DNA from: Balneolaceae bacterium
GTDB taxonomy: Bacteria > Bacteroidota > Rhodothermia > Balneolales > Balneolaceae
Direction of reading: 5' to 3'
Assembly (NCBI GenBank): GCA_007118525.1
Contig: SKRK01000348.1
Coordinates: 1-5,235, forward strand
Length of the DNA: 5,235 nt
Every line of letters starts with the position of its first letter. Positions within the stretch are counted from its first letter, which is position 1. Below are positions 1 through 5,235 of this stretch, in pieces. Position numbers and translations under genes: made by a program. Below the pieces are notes generated by a model that was not told the DNA's origin, searched no databases, and worked only from the letters and a program-made list of their open reading frames with translations.

Positions 1-1092
1 GCCAATACCCTGGCTGGAGTTTGTCGTGTTACCCGTTGCAAATTGCCAAACTTTGAAGCGCTTGGTCTTGGTAATATTGAGCCTCTCCAATCGGTGAATA
101 GGGTTAATAACCCCCTGGCATCGTACGGTAAAATGAGGGAGGTTTCGGCGGGAAAAGACTCAACAACCGGGCATTGGGAACTGGCAGGGCTGCAGCTCGA
201 AACACCTTTCCCGACCTACCCCAAAGGGTTTCCGGATTCTTTATTAAAAAAATATTGTAAGGGTACCGGTGTTCAGGGAGTTCTCTGTAACAAGCCCTAC
301 TCAGGAACGGATGTGATTCGCGATTATGGAAGAGAGCATATCTCAACCGGGCGCCCAATCGTATACACCTCTGCCGACAGTGTATTCCAGGTAGCTTGCC
401 ATGTGGATGTAACTCCTTTGGAAAAACTATACGAGTGGTGTGCTTACGCACGGGAACAAATTCTTGTGGGTGATCACACTGTGGGACGGGTTATCGCGCG
501 TCCATTTCACGGCAAACCGGGATCATTTGAGAGATTGTCCGACCATCGAAAAGACTTCTCTTTGGTGGCGCCTTCTCCAAATCTGCTCACGTTGTTACAG
601 GATGAGGGTGTAAAAACCTACTCCGTGGGAAAAATTGCAGATCTTTTTGCCGGTGCAGGATTTACTCAATACAGGAAAACAAACAGCAACGCTGAAGGGA
701 TTTCACAGCTGCTAAGCCTTATGAGTGCAAATATTGATAACAGCTTCGTTTTTGTAAACCTGATTGATACCGACCAGTTATATGGCCACAGACAAGATCC
801 CAAGGGATTTGCTGAAGCACTGCAGGAGATTGACAGGGCCTTGCCGGCAATAGTGGGTAAACTAAATGAAAATGATTACCTGGTGATAACGGCAGATCAT
901 GGTAACGACCCAACCGATAACAGTACCGATCATACACGGGAGTTTGTTCCCCTGCTGGCGCTACAGGCCGGAAAGAGTTCAGCAAACTTCCTGGGAATAC
1001 GCGAAACGTTTTCGGATCTGTCAGCAACGGTTTTGGATGCATTTGAAATTGATAATCCACTGGCCGGAACTTCATTTCTATCGGAGATTTGA
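1..1092 (+). CDS. deoB: Phosphopentomutase DeoB, 5'-truncated by the window edge
   Basis: Cytosolic phosphopentomutase interconverts (deoxy)ribose-1-phosphate and (deoxy)ribose-5-phosphate, linking nucleoside salvage to the pentose phosphate pathway. It belongs to the alkaline-phosphatase-like metalloenzyme superfamily. The frame is open from base 1, so the first visible residue (Ala of ANTLAG) is not the start; the TTG at 43 is an internal Leu codon. Visible are 363 residues. By recalled alignment to Bacillus DeoB (about 394 residues), roughly 30 N-terminal residues are missing, including the first metal-binding Asp. Family signatures follow in order, in visible-residue numbering: GKDSTTGHWE (51-60), NKPYSGT, IVYTSADSVFQ, GRVIARPF, DTDQLYGHR (metal ligands D258 and H263), TADHGNDP (D299, H300) and TDHTREFVPLL (H311). 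The C-terminus ends in the usual GTSFL motif, so this end is intact. One oddity is that the residue matching the phosphorylated Thr of Bacillus cereus DeoB is Ser54. Identity is very secure. Confidence 0.97.
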   Translation, partial: ANTLAGVCRVTRCKLPNFEALGLGNIEPLQSVNRVNNPLASYGKMREVSAGKDSTTGHWELAGLQLETPFPTYPKGFPDSLLKKYCKGTGVQGVLCNKPYSGTDVIRDYGREHISTGRPIVYTSADSVFQVACHVDVTPLEKLYEWCAYAREQILVGDHTVGRVIARPFHGKPGSFERLSDHRKDFSLVAPSPNLLTLLQDEGVKTYSVGKIADLFAGAGFTQYRKTNSNAEGISQLLSLMSANIDNSFVFVNLIDTDQLYGHRQDPKGFAEALQEIDRALPAIVGKLNENDYLVITADHGNDPTDNSTDHTREFVPLLALQAGKSSANFLGIRETFSDLSATVLDAFEIDNPLAGTSFLSEI

Positions 1093-1243
1093 AAAGAAGC
1101 AATCCGGACTACAAATTTTACGCAACATTTCTTATATTATACAGTTCGATTATAAATAGGTCAGGCAACATAAGCGGGTAACATACGTTTTTCAAGCTGT
1201 CCATTACGGCTATTAGCAATAACATCAAAGAAATAGATTAAAA
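1093..1243 (+). promoter_or_regulatory. deoB-rpoD intergenic region, presumed rpoD promoter/leader
   Basis: This is a 151-bp AT-rich gap. No stem-loop followed by a T run is visible after deoB, so deoB transcripts may continue into rpoD. AT-rich stretches at 1132-1141 (TTATATTATA) and 1150-1156 (TTATAAA) could serve as -10/-7-like elements, but no matching upstream element at a convincing distance was found, and no clean Bacteroidota TAnnTTTG box is present. The 25 bases before the start codon are A-rich and lack a Shine-Dalgarno sequence. Calling this a promoter region is inference from position and composition, not from a recognised motif. Confidence 0.25.
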
Positions 1244-2098
1244 GTGGCAAAAAGCTCAGGAATTTCTACACGCGAGTCTGAATCACTAGACCGCTACCTT
1301 CACGAAATTGGAAAAGAGAAACTGATAACCCCCGACGACGAAGTTCGTCTTGCAAAAGAGATTCAAAAAGGATCTCAACGGGCACTTGAAGAGTTAACCA
1401 AGGCAAATCTCCGTTTTGTGGTATCTGTTGCAAAACAGTATCAAAACCAGGGGCTTTCCCTTGGCGATCTGATTAATGAGGGTAACCTCGGCCTCATCAA
1501 AGCTGCCAAAAGATTTGATGAAACGCGTGGATTTAAGTTTATCTCCTATGCCGTATGGTGGATTCGTCAGTCCATTCTCCAGGCACTTGCCGAGCAGAGC
1601 CGGATCGTACGTCTACCGCTAAACCGTGTTGGTGCGCTTAACAAGATCGGCAAGGAGCTCTCCAAGCTTGAGCAGGAGTATGAGCGCGTGCCTTCGGCCG
1701 CAGAACTGGCCGAAAGCCTTGATATGACCGTGTCTGAAGTAGCCGATACGCTGAAGATCTCGGGCCGGCATCTCTCCATGGATGCGCCATTTGCGCAGGG
1801 AGAAGATAATCGTTTGTTGGATGTACTCGAAAACGAAGAGATTCCAAACCCTGATAATGAATTGATGGGTGAATCGCTCAAGGTTGAAATTGAGCGTGCA
1901 CTTTCCAAGCTTACCAAACGTGAAGCTGAAGTAATCAGGCTCTATTTTGGAATTGGGCGTGAGCACTCACTTACGCTTGAGGAGATTGGCGAACGGTTTG
2001 ATCTTACGCGCGAACGTGTAAGGCAGATCAAAGAGAAGGCGTTACGAAAATTACGTCATCACAATCGAAGTGCTGCTCTCAGAGCTTACCTCGGTTAA
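1244..2098 (+). CDS. rpoD: Primary (housekeeping) sigma-70 factor RpoD/SigA, short Bacteroidota type
   Basis: This is the main sigma factor, which directs RNA polymerase to housekeeping promoters. It has 284 residues, close to the ~287 usual in Bacteroidota and far below the 613 of E. coli RpoD, because region 1.1 and the non-conserved insert are absent. Region 1.2 lies around 12-45 ([16 protein letters not shown]). Regions 2.1-2.4 span about 50-120, including [16 protein letters not shown], the [17 protein letters not shown] core-binding stretch and the [10 protein letters not shown] -10-recognition helix (102-111). Region 3 follows with [11 protein letters not shown] and a sigma finger near [14 protein letters not shown] (180-193). 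Region 4.2 has the helix-turn-helix [29 protein letters not shown] at 243-271, and the protein ends in AYLG. The GTG start is forced: the frame meets TAA at 1220-1222 with no ATG between, and homologues start just before the (T/S)xRES motif. A strong terminator follows, closing the unit. Confidence 0.97.
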   Translation: MAKSSGISTRESESLDRYLHEIGKEKLITPDDEVRLAKEIQKGSQRALEELTKANLRFVVSVAKQYQNQGLSLGDLINEGNLGLIKAAKRFDETRGFKFISYAVWWIRQSILQALAEQSRIVRLPLNRVGALNKIGKELSKLEQEYERVPSAAELAESLDMTVSEVADTLKISGRHLSMDAPFAQGEDNRLLDVLENEEIPNPDNELMGESLKVEIERALSKLTKREAEVIRLYFGIGREHSLTLEEIGERFDLTRERVRQIKEKALRKLRHHNRSAALRAYLG

Positions 2099-2129
2099 TC
2101 AGATCTGCATTAATTATTTTGATATTTTG

Positions 2130-2158
2130 AAGCCACGCCCAAAAGCGTGGCTTTTTTT
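2130..2158 (+). terminator. Rho-independent terminator after rpoD
   Basis: A 9-bp perfect stem pairs AAGCCACGC (2130-2138) with GCGTGGCTT (2145-2153) around a 6-nt loop CCAAAA. A run of seven T (2152-2158) overlaps the 3' edge of the stem. It starts 31 nt after the rpoD stop codon. Read on the minus strand there is no comparable T run after the hairpin, so it should act only on + strand transcription. It separates rpoD from the downstream kinase gene. Confidence 0.92.
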
Positions 2159-2167
2159 ATTCCCGTT

Positions 2168-2183
2168 TCACATGAACATGTGA
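2168..2183. promoter_or_regulatory. Perfect inverted repeat upstream of the sensor kinase, candidate operator
   Basis: TCACATG and CATGTGA form 7-bp perfect arms around a 2-nt AA spacer. The site lies 10 bp after the rpoD terminator and ends 35 bp before the kinase start codon. No T run follows, so it is not a second terminator. The size and symmetry suit a dimeric DNA-binding protein. A weak -10-like TATGCT follows directly at 2184-2189, which would place the palindrome in the -35/spacer region of a promoter. The palindrome is seen directly; its operator role is inference. Confidence 0.4.
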
Positions 2184-2218
2184 TATGCTCTAAAACCTGA
2201 ACCAATTAGATTACAGAG

Positions 2219-5098
2219 ATGTCGAAACCACTAAACCATATAGCATTTCTGTTTATCCTGTTTTTTTGTGCAGAAACTGCGCTCTCTCAACTCCTTCCGT
2301 TTCGAAACTATTCGATTGAAATTGGGTTGAGTGAATCGGTTGCTCACGACATGATTCAGGATGAAAGAGGGTATATATGGGTAGGTACCGGCTATGGGCT
2401 GAACCGGTTTGATGGAAAATACTTTCGGCAGTTTTATGAAGAGGATGGGCTTGCAAACAACAGGGTTAATTCTCTTTACCAGGATTCTGAATTAAAGATA
2501 TGGGTAGGTACAGAAACGGGTGTTTCGATTCTGCGTAGCGATTCACTGTATACCCCGAGAAACCTCATCGGGCTGAATCACTTCTCCATCCTTGCCATTT
2601 TTGAAGACCGTGACGGAAATTTTTGGTTCGGAACAGATGGTGACGGGATATGGAAAATTGATACAAACGGTGATCTCTATTCAGTTACCGAACTGTTTGA
2701 TATCGAGGTACGGTCGGTCAGGGCAATCGATCAATCGCAGGATGGAACCATCTGGATCGCCTCAAGAGAGGGCGTGGTTCGCATTCTTGGAGATGAAGTT
2801 CGCCATTATTTTGATGAAGATGGACTGCCCGAACTGAGAACCAGGGATATCAAAGTAGACGACTGGGATCGGGTCTGGATCGGATCCAGATCAGGCCTTG
2901 TACTTTATGATAATGGGGGGTTTAAGGTTTATAATCAGCAGCAGGGACTGAATGATAACCGTATTCAAACCATAACGGTTCAGGGCCAAAACCGGATTTG
3001 GCTGGGAACCGAGAATGGTGTAGCGCTATTTAATGGAGCTGAGTTTACCAACTACTCTCGTGAGCATGGCCTTCCGGCAACCATTATCTATACCTCTATT
3101 ATCGACCGTGAGGGAGGATTGTGGTTTGGTACACTCGGTGGGGGCATCAGCATTTTTGCAGGGGATATTTTTCGCAGCTACAATATTGATAACGGCCTTA
3201 CCAATAACGTTGTAACCGGATTTATGGAAGATTCGGAGAATAATATCTGGATTGCCACATATGGCGGTGGTGTTTTGCGATATGATGATGGCAAGATGAC
3301 CGTGTACAGTGAAGCAGATGGATTGGTAGACAACAAGGTGTATACCCTCTATCAGGCCTCCGATGGCCGTATATGGATTGGAACCCGGGAAGGGGTAAGC
3401 ATTTACGAGGATGGAAGATTTATCACGCTTGATCTGGATGAATATCCATTCACCGTTGTTAGGAAATTTTACGAAGATGAAGAGACCGGCGACTTCTGGA
3501 TAGCCACCTATAACGATGGTGTTTTCAGGCTTAATAATGGAGAGTACGAACAATATACTACGGCAAACGTACTGCTCAATAATACGGTGATGGACATCAA
3601 AAAAGACCATACCGGAAATATTTGGTTTGCAACCTATGGTGGTGCAGTGAAGTATGATGGTGTAGACTTTACCACTATAACGATTGCCGACAACCTTCCA
3701 AGCAATGGTGTGATTCACATTCATGTAGATCACAACAATGATATATGGTTCTCAACATTCAACGGGCCGGCTATTTATAGTGATGGGAGTGTAGAGCGAT
3801 TTATCAGGTCGGAAAGGGTAGAGACAATTTTCTATTTTACAAAGCAGGATGCTCAAAACCGCTATTGGTTTGGTACAAATCGTGGAATTTATCTGTTTCG
3901 TAAAGATCTCTTTGATGCACATACCACAGAGCTTGAGAGAATGCTATCCTACAGGCTTTATACGGTTAAACAGGGGTTAATAGCCAATGAACTGAATGCG
4001 GGCGGTTCACTTTTAGCAAGTGATGGCAGCATGTGGCTGGGTACTGTTGAAGGATTGAGCCATTTTTTCCCGGATCGGGTTACTGAAAATAAAACTGCTC
4101 CCGGCCTGGAATTCGAAGAAATTCTGATGAGCGGGAAACCTATTCGCCCCGACAGGCAATACCGATTTGAACACGATCAAAACTTTCTTCAGGTTACCTA
4201 TTTGGGGCTCACTTATGAAGCACCTGATCAAATTATATATCAATACAGGCTATCCGGCGTTGATGATGATTGGCAGCTGACCAGGGAAAACACGTTAAAT
4301 TATCCTGCCCTTTCATCCGGAGAGTATAAACTCGAAATACGTGCTTATAATGCTGATGGGGCCGTAAGCTCAAAGACAGCCAGCCTCTCATTTATTATCC
4401 TGCCTCCTTTCTACTTTCAGACATGGTTTATTGTACTGGTTATTTTGGGGGTAATTGGGATGATTTTGTTCGCGCTGCGTTATTTCCGCGTTACCAAACA
4501 GGTGGATATTGAAAAGATGCGTGTTCAAATAGCAAGTGATCTCCACGATGATGTAGGGTCTTCACTTACTGAACTAGCCCTGCAAACCGACTTTCTTCAG
4601 GCCGGAGAACTTGATCCTGAGGTGAGAGAAACGTTAAGGCAGATTGGAGCACATAGCCGGAAAATTGTAACAAGCCTGGATGACATCGTCTGGTCGATCG
4701 ATTCAAGAAATGATACAGCCGGAGATCTTACCGATAGAATGCAGGATTATGTGAACCAGATCTTCGTAAACGGGAAAACGGAAGTTTTCTATCATTTTGA
4801 TGACCTGAAGATGGATCAGAAGCTTCCTGTTGATGTAAAAGAGAATATCTACCTGATTTTCAAAGAATCCGTGAATAATGTCGTTAAACACTCAAACGCT
4901 ACAAAAGTTGATATCCGGTTCTCCTTTAACGGTAAAGCGTATGAACTGATGATTCGGGATAACGGCAGCGGCAGTGATATAAACAGAAAAACAGGTCAAG
5001 GCCTTAGAAATATCAAAATGAGGGCCGAACGAATTGGAGCCAGGGTTGAAATAGGTTCAGAAAATGGATTTTCAGTTGAGGCTAAAGGTTTAATTTAA
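2219..5098 (+). CDS. Two-propeller/Y_Y_Y periplasmic sensor histidine kinase (HisKA_3 type)
   Basis: This membrane sensor kinase should detect a periplasmic signal and phosphorylate the adjacent regulator. It has 959 residues. Residues 1-23 form a signal peptide with a hydrophobic core FLFILFFCA and a likely cut at ALS/Q. Residues about 44-620 carry 14 Reg_prop-type motifs (W-[VILF]-[GAS]-[TS]) with Trp at 54, 95, 136, 179, 220, 261, 302, 344, 386, 427, 469, 510, 550 and 606, fitting two seven-bladed propellers. A Y_Y_Y domain spans about 655-727 and leads through PPFYFQTWF into one membrane helix (about 735-755). A short linker leads to the HisKA_3 motif SDLHDDVGSSL with phospho-acceptor H776, then LDDIVWSID (820-828). 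HATPase_c follows: N-box ESVNNVVKHSNA (883-894), DNGSG (914-918) and GQGLRNIKMRAERIG (926-940). No receiver or AraC domain is fused, unlike hybrid HTCS proteins of the same sensor design. The ATG start gives a proper signal peptide; no Shine-Dalgarno sequence is evident. The ligand cannot be told from sequence. Confidence 0.95.
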   Translation: MSKPLNHIAFLFILFFCAETALSQLLPFRNYSIEIGLSESVAHDMIQDERGYIWVGTGYGLNRFDGKYFRQFYEEDGLANNRVNSLYQDSELKIWVGTETGVSILRSDSLYTPRNLIGLNHFSILAIFEDRDGNFWFGTDGDGIWKIDTNGDLYSVTELFDIEVRSVRAIDQSQDGTIWIASREGVVRILGDEVRHYFDEDGLPELRTRDIKVDDWDRVWIGSRSGLVLYDNGGFKVYNQQQGLNDNRIQTITVQGQNRIWLGTENGVALFNGAEFTNYSREHGLPATIIYTSIIDREGGLWFGTLGGGISIFAGDIFRSYNIDNGLTNNVVTGFMEDSENNIWIATYGGGVLRYDDGKMTVYSEADGLVDNKVYTLYQASDGRIWIGTREGVSIYEDGRFITLDLDEYPFTVVRKFYEDEETGDFWIATYNDGVFRLNNGEYEQYTTANVLLNNTVMDIKKDHTGNIWFATYGGAVKYDGVDFTTITIADNLPSNGVIHIHVDHNNDIWFSTFNGPAIYSDGSVERFIRSERVETIFYFTKQDAQNRYWFGTNRGIYLFRKDLFDAHTTELERMLSYRLYTVKQGLIANELNAGGSLLASDGSMWLGTVEGLSHFFPDRVTENKTAPGLEFEEILMSGKPIRPDRQYRFEHDQNFLQVTYLGLTYEAPDQIIYQYRLSGVDDDWQLTRENTLNYPALSSGEYKLEIRAYNADGAVSSKTASLSFIILPPFYFQTWFIVLVILGVIGMILFALRYFRVTKQVDIEKMRVQIASDLHDDVGSSLTELALQTDFLQAGELDPEVRETLRQIGAHSRKIVTSLDDIVWSIDSRNDTAGDLTDRMQDYVNQIFVNGKTEVFYHFDDLKMDQKLPVDVKENIYLIFKESVNNVVKHSNATKVDIRFSFNGKAYELMIRDNGSGSDINRKTGQGLRNIKMRAERIGARVEIGSENGFSVEAKGLI
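2375..2388 (+). repeat. 14-bp direct repeat, copy 1 (blade 1)
   Basis: ATATGGGTAGGTAC encodes part of the first IWVGT blade motif. An identical copy lies 123 bp downstream at 2498-2511, exactly 41 codons away, in blade 2. The identity extends through synonymous positions, as expected if the blades arose by duplication or recombine with each other. Confidence 0.7.
2498..2511 (+). repeat. 14-bp direct repeat, copy 2 (blade 2)
   Basis: Second exact copy of ATATGGGTAGGTAC, in register with blade 2 of the propeller and in the same reading frame as copy 1 at 2375-2388. Confidence 0.7.
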
Positions 5099-5103
5099 AT
5101 AGC

Positions 5104-5108
5104 GGTGG
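5104..5108 (+). promoter_or_regulatory. Possible weak ribosome binding site for the response regulator
   Basis: GGTGG ends 5 nt before the ATG at 5114 and partly resembles a Shine-Dalgarno core. The other two starts in the window lack one. It may be chance, and translation coupling from the kinase stop 15 nt upstream is an equally good explanation for initiation. Confidence 0.25.
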
Positions 5109-5113
5109 AAATT

Positions 5114-5235
5114 ATGATTACAATTGGGATAGTTGAAGACAATGTAAAAATCAGAAACCTGATTCAGCGATATCTGGATATGCAGGAGAATATGAGCTGT
5201 AAGGCTGCCATGGATTCGGTAGAAGAGATGCTCGA
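5114..5235 (+). CDS. Response regulator, N-terminal receiver start, truncated by the window edge
   Basis: This should be the phosphorylation partner of the upstream kinase. Only 40 codons are visible, starting MITIGIVEDNVKIRNLIQRY. The hydrophobic strand TIGIVEDN carries the acidic pair E8-D9 that binds Mg2+ in receiver domains, and the following helix (VKIRNLIQRYL) is typical. The phosphorylated Asp and the output domain lie beyond the window. Partners of HisKA_3 kinases usually have a NarL/FixJ-type (LuxR-like) DNA-binding domain, so that output is expected but not seen. The ATG at 5114 puts the start directly before the beta-1 strand; a GTG at 5105 in the same frame would add only three residues. 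The gene begins 15 nt after the kinase stop, in the same frame, so the two are almost certainly co-transcribed. Confidence 0.9.
   Translation, partial: MITIGIVEDNVKIRNLIQRYLDMQENMSCKAAMDSVEEML

Larger units (their letters stand above)
2348..4078 (+). repeat. Fourteen tandem ~41-residue propeller repeats in the kinase sensor
   Basis: Repeats of the form DxxGxIWxGTxxGVxxYxxGxFxxYxxxxGLxxNxV recur with Trp-to-Trp distances of 41, 41, 43, 41, 41, 41, 42, 42, 41, 42, 41, 40 and 56 residues. Fourteen units match the two seven-bladed propellers known for the periplasmic part of Bacteroides HTCS proteins. Units 8, 10 and 11 share an AT(Y) variant in place of GT, and the last interval carries about 15 extra residues (around 561-600, with a helical-looking DAHTTELERML segment). 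Confidence 0.85.

Noticed and set aside
43..45. TTG at 43 as a start codon for deoB
   Set aside because: The frame is open to base 1 and the upstream residues ANTLAGVCR match the DeoB family, so this is an internal Leu in a gene that begins before the window.
104..451. 115-codon minus-strand open frame over the 5' part of deoB
   Set aside because: Shadow of the deoB frame with no domain features.
719..1102. 127-codon minus-strand open frame over the 3' part of deoB
   Set aside because: It is antisense to the metal-binding core of DeoB, has no recognisable motif, and no start signals or separate gene space.
899..1159. 86-codon + strand frame crossing the deoB stop into the intergenic gap
   Set aside because: Two thirds of it overlaps deoB out of frame through the conserved ADHGNDP and DHTRE motifs, and it has no recognisable features.
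1619..1966. Overlapping minus-strand open frames within rpoD
   Set aside because: They are antisense to sigma regions 3 and 4, which are strongly conserved on the + strand. The products look unlike any protein family I recognise.
2168..2183. The palindrome as a second terminator hairpin
   Set aside because: The spacer is only 2 nt, too tight for a hairpin loop without breaking pairs, and no T run follows. A protein-binding site is a better reading.
3026..3733. 235-codon open frame on the minus strand inside the kinase gene
   Set aside because: It lies wholly within the propeller-coding region, and its product shows no recognisable domain. The regular repeat composition of the sense strand explains the lack of stops. 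The + strand protein is unambiguous.

Overview
The window reads as a piece of chromosome from a member of the Bacteroidota or the wider FCB group. Three things point there: a short primary sigma factor without region 1.1, a large periplasmic two-propeller/Y_Y_Y sensor kinase, and little sign of Shine-Dalgarno sequences. The sigma factor and phosphopentomutase look broadly like those of the Balneolota/Rhodothermota side of the group, but that finer placement is an impression from memory and was not computed. All genes lie on the + strand, coding density is high, and there are no tRNA, rRNA, CRISPR or insertion-sequence signals.

Layout. Bases 1-1092 hold a 5'-truncated phosphopentomutase (deoB), missing about 30 N-terminal residues. 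A 151-bp AT-rich gap (1093-1243) has no convincing terminator and must carry or be crossed by the transcription start for the next gene. Bases 1244-2098 encode the complete primary sigma factor (rpoD/sigA) from a GTG start, followed by a strong rho-independent terminator (2130-2158). After about 60 bp that include a perfect 7+7-bp palindrome (2168-2183), a second transcription unit begins. It contains a 959-residue sensor histidine kinase (2219-5098) and, 15 nt later and in the same frame, the first 40 residues of a response regulator (5114 to the window end).

How they fit. deoB (pentose phosphate/nucleoside salvage) and rpoD (housekeeping transcription) are ordinary core genes. The last two genes form a two-component system. 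The kinase has a signal peptide, 14 propeller repeats (probably two seven-bladed propellers), a Y_Y_Y domain, one membrane helix, and a HisKA_3 plus HATPase_c core. It should sense something in the periplasm and phosphorylate the adjacent regulator. Its ligand and target genes are not visible here.

The window holds no clearly novel system. The points most worth following are the uncharacterised sensor pair, the palindrome in its upstream region, and a Ser in place of the usual catalytic Thr in DeoB.
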